Assembly (NCBI GenBank): GCA_963807385.1 | Contig: CAWEBQ010000003.1 | Location: 496,001 to 560,000, forward strand | DNA from: JBDTSW01 sp963807385 | GTDB taxonomy: Bacteria; Actinomycetota; Thermoleophilia; Solirubrobacterales; 70-9 | Reading direction: 5' to 3' | DNA: 64,000 bases | Part shown: one piece after another, positions 51,686-60,257 of the stretch | Numbering within the stretch: the stretch's first letter is position 1 | Layout of the letters: every line of letters starts with the position of its first letter | Made by a program: the position numbers and the translations under genes | The notes under the pieces: generated by a model | Seen by the model: only the letters and a program-made list of their open reading frames with translations | The model's database searches: none | Told to the model about the DNA's origin: nothing

Positions 51686-52252
51686 TTGAATTCCACCACC
51701 CCCCTGTCGCGTCGCGTCGCGCGCCCGCTTGCATTGGCGGCAGCCTGCGCCGGCCTCGCGCTCAGCGCATCACCCGCACTCGCCGGCTCCGGCGGGATCG
51801 GCGGCCCCGGCTCCGGCGGCAACGGCGGCGGCAGCGGCCCCGCCGGCAAGGCCAAGCTGAGGAACGGCAAGGCCGTCGCCCCGTCGAACGCCCCCAGCCG
51901 CGTCAAGAAGGTCATCGACGCCGCGAACAAGATCGCGAAGGGCAAGAACTACTGCTACGGCGGTGGTCACGGAAGCTTCAACGACAACTGCTACGACTGC
52001 TCCGGCGCCGTCTCCTACGCCCTGCACGGCGGTCGGTTCGTCAGCTCTCCCATGCCGTCCGGCAGCTACCGCTCCTGGGGTAAGAAGGGCAAGGGCAAGT
52101 GGATTACCGTGTACGCTCACTCGGGTCACATGTACGCTGTGATCGCCGGGCTAAGATTCGATACGTCGATGACAGCTGGCAAGGGCCCCGGATGGAGCAA
52201 GGACATGCGATCGTCCTCGGGGTTCACCAGCCGCCACCCGAACAAATACTAA
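51686..52252 (+). CDS. secreted NlpC/P60-type peptidoglycan hydrolase
   Basis: A 188-residue exported protein with a signal peptide (NSTTPLSRRVARPLALAAACAGLALSASPALA, residues 2-34), a Gly/Ser-rich linker, then a compact NlpC/P60 domain: CYDCSGAVSYAL (catalytic Cys), YAHSGHMYAVIAGLRFD (His) and a short C-terminus. It probably cuts stem peptides. The TTG at 51686 is preferred because AAGGAGAG lies 7 nt upstream and it begins the signal peptide; an ATG at 51668 in the same frame has no ribosome site. Expression is controlled by the c-di-AMP riboswitch upstream. Confidence 0.87.
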   Translation: MNSTTPLSRRVARPLALAAACAGLALSASPALAGSGGIGGPGSGGNGGGSGPAGKAKLRNGKAVAPSNAPSRVKKVIDAANKIAKGKNYCYGGGHGSFNDNCYDCSGAVSYALHGGRFVSSPMPSGSYRSWGKKGKGKWITVYAHSGHMYAVIAGLRFDTSMTAGKGPGWSKDMRSSSGFTSRHPNKY

Positions 52253-52290
52253 GTCTTCTAGCGCCAGACCCCCATCCAGCGCTAGGAAAC

Positions 52291-52326
52291 GCCCCCGGGT
52301 CTCTTCACCCCCCGAGGCCCGGGGGC
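52291..52326 (+). terminator. terminator hairpin after the NlpC/P60 gene
   Basis: GCCCCCGGGTCTC pairs with GAGGCCCGGGGGC (12 Watson-Crick pairs and one G-U) across a 10-nt loop. There is no T-tract, as is usual in high-GC actinobacteria. Confidence 0.6.
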
Positions 52327-52337
52327 TACTACTTACC

Positions 52338-53021
52338 TTGAGCGGGCTTCGGTCCGAGCCCGCCTTCCGCGACGGGGTCCGCGTGGGCGTCCCCTACGCG
52401 ATCGCGGCCGTACTGCTGGCGATCTCGTTCGGCGTCCTGGCCGAGCCAGTCATGGGGCCGATCGCCCCGATCGTCATGTCGGCGGCGCTGTTCGCGGGCT
52501 CGGCACAGTTCGCCGCGACCGCCGTTCTGGCAGTCGGAGGTGATGCCGGCGCGGCGATCGCCGCGGGGATTCTCCTGAACGCCCGGTACGTCCCGATGGG
52601 CGTGGCGCTCGCACCATCGCTCTCGGGGGGCGTGCTGCGGCGCTCGATGACCGCGCAGGCCATGATCGACTTCTCCTGGGCGGCGGCGAGCCGCGGCGGC
52701 GGCCGCTTCGACCCCACGTTCATGGTCGGCGCCACGCTGCCGTCCTACCCGTGCTGGGTGGGCGGCACCGCGATAGGCGTGGCGGCCGGTGACCTGATCG
52801 GCAACCCGGCGAACCTCGGCCTCGACGCGATGTTCCCGGCGTTCTTCCTGGCCCTGCTGGTCGAGGGGGAGCTGCGGCCCGGGCTCCCCACGCAGGTCGC
52901 GGCGCTCGGCGCGCTGATCGCCCTGGTCCTGATCCCGTTCACCCCTGCCGGCGTGCCGATCATCGCCGCGTCCGCCGCCGCGCTGCTCGGCCTCGCGGCC
53001 GACCGGAAGGCCGTCGCATGA
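52338..53021 (+). CDS. azlC: AzlC-family branched-chain amino acid exporter subunit
   Basis: The large subunit of the AzlCD exporter, 227 residues with about six to seven membrane helices. Family features are FRDGVRVGVPYAIAAVLLAISFGVLA, FAGSAQFAATAVLA (the conserved SAQF) and ILLNARYVPMGVALAP. The TTG at 52338 is the start; no clear ribosome site. The stop overlaps the azlD start (ATGA). Confidence 0.88.
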   Translation: MSGLRSEPAFRDGVRVGVPYAIAAVLLAISFGVLAEPVMGPIAPIVMSAALFAGSAQFAATAVLAVGGDAGAAIAAGILLNARYVPMGVALAPSLSGGVLRRSMTAQAMIDFSWAAASRGGGRFDPTFMVGATLPSYPCWVGGTAIGVAAGDLIGNPANLGLDAMFPAFFLALLVEGELRPGLPTQVAALGALIALVLIPFTPAGVPIIAASAAALLGLAADRKAVA

Positions 53022-53332
53022 CCGAGGTCTGGGTGACGATCATGGTGCTAACCGTGACCACGGCGCTGACGCGCGCGTCTGGACCGGCCCTCCTCGGTGG
53101 CCGCGAGCTTCCACGGCAGGCGACGAGCGTGATTGTCCTCCTCGCCCCTGCGCTGCTCGCAGCGCTCGTCGTGGTCCAGACGCTCTCGGCGCCCGAGGGA
53201 AGCGCGCTGGACGTCGACGAGCGCGTGCTCGGGGTAAGCGCCGCGGGGCTGGTGCTCTGGCGCGGCGGGTCGGCACTCACCTGCGTCGGCGTAGCCGCGG
53301 TGGTCACGGCGGTGGCGCGGGCCGTGCTCTAG
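53018..53332 (+). CDS. azlD: AzlD-family branched-chain amino acid exporter subunit
   Basis: A 104-residue protein with about four short membrane helices (VTIMVLTVTTALTRASGPALLGG, VIVLLAPALLAALVVVQTL, LVLWRGGSALTCVGVAAVVTAVA). It is always paired with AzlC, with which it exports leucine, isoleucine, valine or analogues. Its ATG overlaps the azlC stop by 4 nt. Confidence 0.87.
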   Translation: MTEVWVTIMVLTVTTALTRASGPALLGGRELPRQATSVIVLLAPALLAALVVVQTLSAPEGSALDVDERVLGVSAAGLVLWRGGSALTCVGVAAVVTAVARAVL

Positions 53333-53463
53333 CCGCGGCCGGCCGCTGAAGCTTCTTATAAGCGAGGCGGCCAATCCCCGCGGTCAACTTTGTCCAAGCC
53401 CGAAATCCCGCCGAGGAGTAGGGTCAGCTTCGGATCGCCCGGGCCTTGTACGCAGTGGAGCAG

Positions 53464-54525
53464 ATGACCCAATCCCAATCCGCGGCCAGCCGCGACCCCG
53501 CCGGAGCCCCTCCGGACGTTCGCCTGTCATCGCTTCGGAAGACCTACGGCGATGTCGTCGCGGTCGACTCGGTCGATCTCGAGATCGCCCAGGGCGAGTT
53601 CTTCACCATGCTCGGCCCATCTGGCTCGGGCAAGACGACGACTTTGCGCATGATCGCCGGGTTCGAGGAACCGGACGGCGGGACCGTCGAGCTCGCCGGC
53701 GCGAACGTGACCGGTGTCCCGCCGTACGACCGGTCGGTCAACACCGTCTTCCAGGACTACGCGCTCTTCCCGCATATGTCCGTTGCGGACAACGTGGAGT
53801 ACGGCATGAAGGTCGCTGGCACCGACGGCGGCGAGCGCGCGCGGCGCCGGGACGAGGCCCTCGAGATGGTTCGCCTGACGGGGTACGGGGACCGCAAGCC
53901 CAGCGAGCTCTCAGGAGGTCAGCGCCAGCGCGTCGCCCTGGCCCGCTCGATCGTGAACCGGCCTAAGGTCCTGCTCCTCGACGAGCCGCTCGGGGCGCTT
54001 GACCTGAAGCTTCGCGAGCAGATGCAGGTCGAGCTCAAGCAGATCCAGTCCGAGGTGGGGATCACCTTCGTCTACGTAACGCATGACCAGGAGGAGGCGC
54101 TGACGATGAGCGACCGCCTCGCCGTCTTCAACGAGGGGCGCGTCGAGCAGATCGGCCCCCCGGCCGAGGTCTACGAGCACCCCGCCAACGCGTTCGTGAG
54201 CGGCTTCGTCGGCGTGTCGAATGTGCTCGAGCGCAAGGGGCGGAGGTTCACCATTCGCCCCGAGAAGATCAGGCTGCTCCGCGATGGCGACGAGCGTAAT
54301 GGGCTCACCGTCGAGCGCGGGCGGATCGTCAACGTGGCCTACGCGGGCATGATCACGCGCTACACGATTGCGCTGGGCGCTGGGGGTCAGCTTCAGGTCC
54401 TACAGCAGAATCTTGAATCGACGTCGGCCGAGGCTCATTTGGAGCAAGGCCGCGAAACGGAGGTGGGATGGCGATCGGAGCACATGGTCGCCGTCTCGGA
54501 AACAGCACCAGAGGGAAGGGAGTAG
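53464..54525 (+). CDS. potA: spermidine/putrescine-type ABC transporter ATP-binding protein
   Basis: A 353-residue ATPase with Walker A GPSGSGKTT, Q-loop VFQDYALFPHM, signature LSGGQRQRVALARS, Walker B VLLLDEPLGALD and switch His YVTHDQEEALTMSD, followed by a TOBE domain (FTIRPEKIRLL...). The ATG at 53464 has GGAG 4 nt upstream; an in-frame TTG at 53446 is less likely. It heads a potADBC operon, with the binding protein second. Confidence 0.9.
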   Translation: MTQSQSAASRDPAGAPPDVRLSSLRKTYGDVVAVDSVDLEIAQGEFFTMLGPSGSGKTTTLRMIAGFEEPDGGTVELAGANVTGVPPYDRSVNTVFQDYALFPHMSVADNVEYGMKVAGTDGGERARRRDEALEMVRLTGYGDRKPSELSGGQRQRVALARSIVNRPKVLLLDEPLGALDLKLREQMQVELKQIQSEVGITFVYVTHDQEEALTMSDRLAVFNEGRVEQIGPPAEVYEHPANAFVSGFVGVSNVLERKGRRFTIRPEKIRLLRDGDERNGLTVERGRIVNVAYAGMITRYTIALGAGGQLQVLQQNLESTSAEAHLEQGRETEVGWRSEHMVAVSETAPEGRE

Positions 54526-54532
54526 GACCGTG

Positions 54533-55735
54533 ATGAAGAGAGAGGCAAATTCCGCACGATGGGCATGGCTCATTCTGGGAGGCCTCGTCGCGTTCATGCT
54601 GGCGTTCGCCGCCGGCTGTGGGAGCGACGACAGTGATGATGGTGGCTCACAGGAGACGACGGCCGACCTGCCCACCGAGATCGGGAAGGGCGAGGGCGAG
54701 GTGAACCTTGTCGCCTGGGCCGGATATGTCGAGGACGGCTCGACCGACCCGGACGTGGATTGGGTGACCGACTTCGAGAAGGAGACCGGCTGCAAGGTCA
54801 ACGTCAAGGTCGGCAACACGTCCGACGAGATGGTCCAGCTGATGCGCACCGGCGACTACGACGCCGTGTCAGCCTCGGGCGACGCCAGCGGACGCCTGTA
54901 TGAGGGCGACGATGTGGCTCCGGTCAACGTGGACCTGATCGAGAACTACGCGGACATCTTCCCGGCGCTGAAGGATCAGCCGTGGAACACGTTCGACGGC
55001 GTCAACTACGGGGTCCCGCACGGACGCGGCTCGAACCTACTGATGTACGACCCGGCCGAGGTGAAGCCGGCGCCCACGTCCTGGGACGTCGTCTTCGACA
55101 AGGCCGGCGACTACTCGGGCAAGGTCACGGCCTACGACAACCCGATCTACATCGCGGACGCCGCGCTGTACCTGCGCGAGCATCAGCCGGACCTCGGTAT
55201 CGAGGATCCGTATGAGCTCAACCAGGAGCAGTTCGACGCGGCGATCGAGCTCCTGAAAAAGCAGAAGGAGCACGTCGGGGAGTACTGGTCGGACTACACC
55301 AAGGAGATCCAGGCCTTCGCCAACGGCGATTCGTCTGTGGGCACGACCTGGCAGGTGATCGCCAATCTCCTGAACGCCGACGGCTCGAAGGAGGAGGTAG
55401 TCCTCCCGGACGAGGGCGCGACCGGGTGGTCCGACACCTGGATGATCAGCTCGGAGGCCAAGAATCCGAACTGCGCGTACCTGTGGCTCAACCACATCGT
55501 CAGCCCGGAGGCGAACGCCGGTGTGGCCGAGTGGTTCGGTGAGGCGCCTGCCAACGAGAAGGCGTGCGCGTTGACCGCAGACAAGGAGCACTGCGACATC
55601 TACCACGCGGACGACGAGGAGTTCTTCGACCAGATCGAGTACTGGAAGACCCCCGTCTCCGACTGTGGCGATGGCAACGACGATTGCAAGACCTACGACG
55701 AGTGGGTCCAGGGTTGGAACGAGGTCAAGGGCTAG
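54533..55735 (+). CDS. potD: polyamine-type ABC transporter substrate-binding lipoprotein
   Basis: A 400-residue lipoprotein. The signal peptide ends in the lipobox LAFAAGC near residue 23, followed by an acidic linker (GSDDSDDGG). The mature domain is of the PotD/PotF type: VNLVAWAGYVEDGS, KETGCKVNVKVGNTSDEMVQLM, YGVPHGRGSNLLMYD and a C-terminal WVQGWNEVK. The genes downstream in the window degrade putrescine and agmatine, so polyamines are the likely ligands. The ATG at 54533 is chosen; a GTG directly before it is an alternative. Confidence 0.88.
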   Translation: MKREANSARWAWLILGGLVAFMLAFAAGCGSDDSDDGGSQETTADLPTEIGKGEGEVNLVAWAGYVEDGSTDPDVDWVTDFEKETGCKVNVKVGNTSDEMVQLMRTGDYDAVSASGDASGRLYEGDDVAPVNVDLIENYADIFPALKDQPWNTFDGVNYGVPHGRGSNLLMYDPAEVKPAPTSWDVVFDKAGDYSGKVTAYDNPIYIADAALYLREHQPDLGIEDPYELNQEQFDAAIELLKKQKEHVGEYWSDYTKEIQAFANGDSSVGTTWQVIANLLNADGSKEEVVLPDEGATGWSDTWMISSEAKNPNCAYLWLNHIVSPEANAGVAEWFGEAPANEKACALTADKEHCDIYHADDEEFFDQIEYWKTPVSDCGDGNDDCKTYDEWVQGWNEVKG

Positions 55736-55756
55736 CCGCCCGGAGCCTCTAGCTCC

Positions 55757-56650
55757 ATGGAAGCTGGAACAGCTCCAGCTCCGAAGAGGCCGGCGGGCCG
55801 CAGGCTCGCCGGCCTCTTCCATGGGCGCCCGCGCCTTCAGGTCGGGGCGCTGCTGGCCGGCCCGCTCGGATGGCTCGTGGTCGGCTATCTCGGCTCGCTT
55901 GCCGTCCTGTTCGCCACCAGCTTCTGGACGCTGGGCGAGCTCTCCGGTGAGGTCGAGCGGACCTTCACCCTCGACAACTTCAAGGACGTCGTCGAGACGC
56001 CCGTGTACCGGACCGTCGCGGGCCGCACGATCGCGATCGCCGCCCTGGTGACGGTCACGTGCGCGCTGCTTGCGTTCCCGCTGGCGTTCTACATGGCGAA
56101 GATCGCAAGGCCCCGGGTGAGAGGACTGCTCGTGGTAGCCGTGCTGATGCCGCTTTGGTCCTCGTACCTTGTCAAGGTCTTCGCCTGGCGGGGCATCCTC
56201 AGCGAGGAGGGCGTCCTCAACTGGGTGCTCGAGCCGTTCGGCCTCTCAGGCCCCGGCTACGGGCTCGTCGCGGTATGGCTCGTGATGACCTACATCTGGC
56301 TGCCGTACATGATCATCCCGATCTACGCGGGGCTCGAGCGCATCCCGGACACGCTCCTCAGCGCGTCCGAGGATCAGGGTGCCAGGCCGTTCACCACCTT
56401 TCGCCGCGTGATCCTGCCGCTGGTCTTTCCGGCGGTGGTGGCCGGTTCGATCTTCACCTTCTCACTCACCCTCGGCGATTTCATCGCCGTCGGCCTCCTG
56501 GGGTCCGGCGAGCAGTTCATCGGCACCGTGGTCTACTCGAACTTCACAGCAGACCTGCCGTTCGCGGCCGCGTTCGCGACGGTCCCCGTCGTGGTCATGA
56601 TCATCTACCTGCTGCTGGCCCGGAGGCTCGGGGCCTTCGAGCATTTGTAG
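55757..56650 (+). CDS. potB: polyamine-type ABC transporter permease
   Basis: A 297-residue inner-membrane permease with about six helices and the EAA loop LLSASEDQGARPFTTFRRVILPL. The first 30 residues (MEAGTAPAPKRPAGRRLAGL) are unrelated to the family and are encoded by a stem-loop. There is no in-frame start further downstream before the first membrane helix, so the ATG at 55757 is the best start. Confidence 0.9.
   Translation: MEAGTAPAPKRPAGRRLAGLFHGRPRLQVGALLAGPLGWLVVGYLGSLAVLFATSFWTLGELSGEVERTFTLDNFKDVVETPVYRTVAGRTIAIAALVTVTCALLAFPLAFYMAKIARPRVRGLLVVAVLMPLWSSYLVKVFAWRGILSEEGVLNWVLEPFGLSGPGYGLVAVWLVMTYIWLPYMIIPIYAGLERIPDTLLSASEDQGARPFTTFRRVILPLVFPAVVAGSIFTFSLTLGDFIAVGLLGSGEQFIGTVVYSNFTADLPFAAAFATVPVVVMIIYLLLARRLGAFEHL
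55784..55818 (+). promoter_or_regulatory. hairpin at the start of potB
   Basis: AAGAGGCCGGCG and CGCCGGCCTCTT form a perfect 12-bp stem with an 11-nt loop, 50 nt after the potD stop and inside the first codons of potB. It could protect or attenuate the mRNA so that potD is expressed above the permeases. Confidence 0.5.
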
Positions 56651-56656
56651 GCCGCC

Positions 56657-57508
56657 ATGCGCCTCTCCGGAAGATCAGCTCTGCTCCTGCGCATCGCGAC
56701 CGGCTTCACGCTGGCGTTTATCTACGTCCCGCTCAGCGTCATCGCGGTCTATGCGTTCTCGACCTCGAGGTCGTTCGTGTGGCCTCCGCCGGACCTGACG
56801 TTCGAGTGGTTCCAGAAGGCGTTCGAGAATCCGGGCGCGCGCGATGCGTTTCTGTACTCGCTGAAGACCGGCCTGCTGGCGACTGGCCTGGCGCTGATCC
56901 TCGGCACCCTCGCCTCGATCGCGGTCGCCCGGCATCGCTTCTTCGGCCGGGAGACCGTCTCGTTCCTGGTGATCCTCCCGATCGCCCTTCCGGGGATCGT
57001 CACAGGGATCGCCTTGAACTCGACGTTCACCCAGGTCCTTGGCATCAGCCTGGGGCTGTTCACGATCGTGGTCGCCCACGCGACCTTTTGCATCGTCGTC
57101 GTCTACAACAACGTCATCGCTCGGTTGCGGCGCCTGGCGGGCTCGTACGAGGAGGCGTCCGCGGACCTCGGGGCGAGCCCATGGCAGACCTTCCGGCTCG
57201 TGACCTTCCCCAACCTCCGCTCGGCGCTCGTCGCGGGCGCGCTGCTCGCGTTCGCGCTGTCGTTCGACGAGATCATCGTCACCACGTTCACCGTGGGTGC
57301 GGGCGACGACACCCTGCCGATCTGGATCTTTACGAACTTCTCCCGGCCCAACCAACTCCCGATCGTGAACGCCGTGGCTGTCCTGGTGATCCTGCTCTCG
57401 ATCATCCCGGTGTACTTCGCGCATCGCCTGACCCGCGACGAGGACGGACCGGGTTCGGCGGCTGCCGGAGGAGCGGCGGTGGCAGCCGAGGGCACCGCCG
57501 CCCCCTGA
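56657..57508 (+). CDS. potC: polyamine-type ABC transporter permease
   Basis: A 283-residue permease with about six helices (LRIATGFTLAFIYVPLSVIAVYAFS first) and the EAA loop YEEASADLGASPWQTFRLVTFPNL. It starts 6 nt after potB. A short Gly/Ala tail (SAAAGGAAVAAEGTAAP) closes the protein. GGGGTCAGGCACC repeats begin 2 nt after its stop. Confidence 0.9.
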   Translation: MRLSGRSALLLRIATGFTLAFIYVPLSVIAVYAFSTSRSFVWPPPDLTFEWFQKAFENPGARDAFLYSLKTGLLATGLALILGTLASIAVARHRFFGRETVSFLVILPIALPGIVTGIALNSTFTQVLGISLGLFTIVVAHATFCIVVVYNNVIARLRRLAGSYEEASADLGASPWQTFRLVTFPNLRSALVAGALLAFALSFDEIIVTTFTVGAGDDTLPIWIFTNFSRPNQLPIVNAVAVLVILLSIIPVYFAHRLTRDEDGPGSAAAGGAAVAAEGTAAP

Positions 57509-57510
57509 TT

Positions 57511-57649
57511 GGGGTCAGGCACCATCACCGGCCGAACGGGGTCAGGCACCGTCACGAAACGTGCGCACACTCCCACGAAAGGCGCGCATCCGTGCGCGAC
57601 GCCCGTTTCGGTGCCTGACCCCCTACGCGCGTTTCGGGTGCCTGACCCC
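57511..57649. repeat. GGGGTCAGGCACC inverted repeat array
   Basis: There are two direct copies (57511-57523, 57538-57550) and two inverted copies, GGTGCCTGACCCC (57610-57622, 57637-57649), all four exact. The inner pair is extended by GAAACG/CGTTTC and GCGCAC/GTGCGC, so the whole block can fold into a long stem. It lies between convergent potC and a GNAT gene and the last copy lies in the GNAT coding sequence. The same 13-mer occurs at 35224-35311. Confidence 0.85.
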
Positions 57650-58174
57650 GTGGAGGGGCAGCTCGTAGTGCTGGAAGTTGAAGCGCTCGCGCCCCCAGCG
57701 CGGGGAGTGGTCCTCCCCGACGACCCGGAACCCGGCGTCTCGATAGAGCTGGGCAGCGGAGCGCAGGTCGGCAAACGTGAACAGGGTGAGGCGCTCGTAC
57801 CCGTGTGAGCGCGCAAACTCGACGAGCTCGGCGAGCAGTCGCCTGCCGAGCCCGCGGCCGCGCAACTCCGGCTCCAGCAGGAACAGGCGGACACGTCCCT
57901 CTCCTTCACCCTCGTCGCTCAGCATGAGGGAGCCGCCCGGCTCGCCCCGGCGCTCGACGATCCACACAGCATCGCCGTCCCCACCAGGCCAGTTGCGTTC
58001 CGCAAGCAGATCGAGCGTCTCGCGTACGCCGGTGATGAAGCCCTCGTCGACGCCGAACTCCTGCAGGTAGACCCGGCGGTGGAGCTCGACGATCGCGGCC
58101 CCGTCGCCGGGCACGAACTCGCGCCGGATGGCGAGCTCGCGCGCGTCCGGGTCGGCCGCGACGGGCTCGATCAC
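57623..58174 (-). CDS. GNAT family N-acetyltransferase
   Basis: A 183-residue GNAT domain with AIVELHRRVYLQEFGVDEGF, VRLFLLEPELRGRGLGRRLLAELVEFARS (acetyl-CoA loop) and SAAQLYRDAGFRVVGED. The last residues, GVRHPKRA, are encoded by a copy of the GGGGTCAGGCACC repeat, so the natural C-terminus was replaced or extended. The GTG start overlaps the stop of the upstream GNAT gene. The position next to polyamine genes allows a role in polyamine acetylation, but nothing in the sequence proves this. Confidence 0.82.
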   Translation of the reverse strand: MIEPVAADPDARELAIRREFVPGDGAAIVELHRRVYLQEFGVDEGFITGVRETLDLLAERNWPGGDGDAVWIVERRGEPGGSLMLSDEGEGEGRVRLFLLEPELRGRGLGRRLLAELVEFARSHGYERLTLFTFADLRSAAQLYRDAGFRVVGEDHSPRWGRERFNFQHYELPLHGVRHPKRA

Positions 58175-58659
58175 AGCTGCCTCTCGAACCAGTGCCGGGC
58201 GAGCGGGTTCCCGTTGTAGTCGGGAATCCGACTGTACCCCGCACCCTCGTAGAGACGGCGCGCCGACGGCTGGCGATCACCCGTGTCGAGCCTCGAAAGC
58301 GTGAACCCCAATCTACGCGCGCGTTCCTCAAGCGCATCCAGAAGCCCGCGGGACACTCCCCGGCCTCGCCATTTGGGCTCGATGTACATGCGCTTGATCT
58401 CGCATGTCTCGGCGTCGAGGCGCTTCAGTCCGCCGCAACCAATTGCCTCCTCGCCGGCCGTGACCAGCAGAAACGCGCCGTCGGGTGGGCTCATCTCCTC
58501 GGGATGGGCGCTGATTGCGAGGATTGACCCCTCCCTGTCCCGATAGAGGTCGTCGATCTCGTCGGTCATCGCCTTCAGCAGCCGCTCTCCCGAGCCGCTG
58601 CCCGGGTCGCCGGGGGCGATCTTGAGGTCGGTGCGGGTCATCTCCTCGACGGGAACCAT
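58171..58659 (-). CDS. GNAT family N-acetyltransferase
   Basis: A 162-residue GNAT domain with FLLVTAGEEAIGCGGLKRLD, the acetyl-CoA loop IEPKWRGRGVSRGLLDALEERARRLG and SARRLYEGAGYSRIPDYN, NPLARHWFER at the end. The start could be ATG at 58659 or 58641 (the latter directly abuts GAGGAG); the longest frame reaches 58695. It is coupled to the next GNAT gene by GTGA and is divergent from the LysR gene. Confidence 0.8.
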   Translation of the reverse strand: MVPVEEMTRTDLKIAPGDPGSGSGERLLKAMTDEIDDLYRDREGSILAISAHPEEMSPPDGAFLLVTAGEEAIGCGGLKRLDAETCEIKRMYIEPKWRGRGVSRGLLDALEERARRLGFTLSRLDTGDRQPSARRLYEGAGYSRIPDYNGNPLARHWFERQL

Positions 58660-58684
58660 GGCATGAGCGTGGCATGCAGTGTCT

Positions 58685-58703
58685 GATAAGTCCAAGACAT
58701 ATC
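58685..58703. promoter_or_regulatory. candidate LysR-type box
   Basis: GATA-N11-TATC is a dyad of the T-N11-A kind in the divergent GNAT/LysR intergenic region. TACTAT (58726-58731), 8 nt before the LysR ATG, is the likely -10. Confidence 0.4.
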
Positions 58704-58739
58704 TGCTCTGTGATTCATAACGATCTACTATGACTTGTA

Positions 58740-59621
58740 ATGGAGCTGCGGCAGCTCACCTACTTCGCAGCCGTCGCGCGTCACCGGCATTTCACCCGGG
58801 CCGCGCACGAGGTCCGCGTCGCCCAGCCGGCCCTCTCCCGGCAGATCCGCCGCCTGGAGGACGAACTGGGAATCGAGCTTCTGCGCCGGTCCACCCGCCA
58901 CGTCGAGCTGACCGAGGCCGGCGAGCTTCTCCTGGAGCGAGCCAACCGCATCCTGTCCGAGGTGGAGGCGGCTCGCCAGGCAGTCAGCGAGCTGACCGGT
59001 CTGCTGCGCGGGAACGTCGCGATCGGATCGCTGCCGCTCGCCAGCCTGGGGGTTCCAGGGATGCTCGAGGCGTTCCGCGAGGAGAACCCGGGGGTAACGA
59101 TTAAGCTCCACGAGCAGGCGCTCGACGTGATCCTTCGAATGCTTCGCCGCGACGAGCTGGATCTCACCTTCGCAATGGCCACCCCCAAGCAGGCCGGGGC
59201 GGGCCTTAGCGGGCGGATCCTCTTCGAGGAGGAGCTGGTGGCGGTGATGTCGTCGTCCCATCCCCTGGCGGGACGGGAGTCGGTGAGCGTCGAGCAGCTC
59301 GCCGACGACGCGCTGATCGGCTTTCGTCCCGGTTCCGCGTTGCGACGAGCCGTGGACGACCGGCTGGCCGCGGCCGAGCGCGCGCCGGCGTACGCGTTCG
59401 AGACCTTCGAGCTGGAGACGATCCGCTCGCTCGCGTCCCACGGCCTCGGCGTCGCGCTCCTGCCCGCGGGCTACCTCCACCCGGCGGGTCCCGAGGTCGC
59501 CTCCGCGCGGATGCGCCCGCGTGAGCGGGTACCGATCAGCCTGATCTGGCGTACCGAGCGACGCCACGCTCCTGCGGCGCAGGCCTTCCTGGAGTTCGCC
59601 CAGGAACGCTTCGGCCCTTGA
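58740..59621 (+). CDS. LysR-family transcriptional regulator
   Basis: A 293-residue LTTR. The HTH is MELRQLTYFAAVARHRHFTRA, then LSRQIRRLEDELGIELLRRSTRHVELTEAG. The effector domain starts NVAIGSLPLASLG and has the usual hinge and cis-Pro regions. ATG at 58740 is near-leaderless. Divergent GNAT genes and the polyamine genes around it are candidate targets. Its stop abuts that of the convergent NTF2-like gene (TGATCA). Confidence 0.9.
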   Translation: MELRQLTYFAAVARHRHFTRAAHEVRVAQPALSRQIRRLEDELGIELLRRSTRHVELTEAGELLLERANRILSEVEAARQAVSELTGLLRGNVAIGSLPLASLGVPGMLEAFREENPGVTIKLHEQALDVILRMLRRDELDLTFAMATPKQAGAGLSGRILFEEELVAVMSSSHPLAGRESVSVEQLADDALIGFRPGSALRRAVDDRLAAAERAPAYAFETFELETIRSLASHGLGVALLPAGYLHPAGPEVASARMRPRERVPISLIWRTERRHAPAAQAFLEFAQERFGP

Positions 59622-60230
59622 TCAGGCGGCGGCGCCCACGGCCTCGTCGAATGACGGCAGCGGCTTGATCAGCGGATCGAGCAGCCTCCCCGACTCCTCC
59701 GAGGTAAGCGCGTCCTCCGGGGCGAGCTTGATGAACTCGCGCGCGGTCGTGTCGTACTCCCAGACGTCCTCGCCGATCAGGCGACCGCGATCGTCGTAGG
59801 GCCAGATCATCACCTCGCGGCTCCTGGCCAGGTACATGGCCTCCACGTCGGCGTCGACGCCGCTCGCAGCCAGCACCGCGCCGGGGGTCTGCTGATACAT
59901 CAGCGACCGCGAGACGATCAGGTTGTCACCGACGGAGAGCTGCTCGTCCTCGACGTAGAAGATGCACTGGTCGGTCTCGGTCCACTGCTGATAGATGGCC
60001 TCGACCTGCTCGCGTCCGTCGAGCGTGAGCGTCTGGTCGAGCAGGTTGAAGTGGTAGACGGGGTGCTCGACGATCATCTCCGGCGCGAAGATCTCCGGGT
60101 AACGGCCCGCCATCTCGAGGTTTCGGTGGCGGTCGTAGGCCTGGAGCAGGAAGCGGTGCCGTGGATCCGCGGTCCGCTCCAAGAGGTCCCGGACTGCCCG
60201 GTTGGTCTCGGTGATGTCGAAGTCGAACAA
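59622..60230 (-). CDS. NTF2/SnoaL-like domain protein
   Basis: A 202-residue soluble protein with a cone-shaped NTF2-like pattern: RHRFLLQAYDRHRNLEMAGRYPEIFAPEMIVEHPVYHF (positions about 24-61, given by region), LDGREQVEAIYQQWTETDQC, and later beta strands REVMIWPYDDRGRLIGEDVWEY. Such proteins are enzymes or ligand carriers; no family function can be given. It is the last gene of the unit with the aldehyde dehydrogenase and amine oxidase, so it may act on or bind an intermediate there. Confidence 0.7.
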   Translation of the reverse strand: MFDFDITETNRAVRDLLERTADPRHRFLLQAYDRHRNLEMAGRYPEIFAPEMIVEHPVYHFNLLDQTLTLDGREQVEAIYQQWTETDQCIFYVEDEQLSVGDNLIVSRSLMYQQTPGAVLAASGVDADVEAMYLARSREVMIWPYDDRGRLIGEDVWEYDTTAREFIKLAPEDALTSEESGRLLDPLIKPLPSFDEAVGAAA

Positions 60231-60257
60231 TGCGCGCGCTCCCGTGTATCCGATGGG

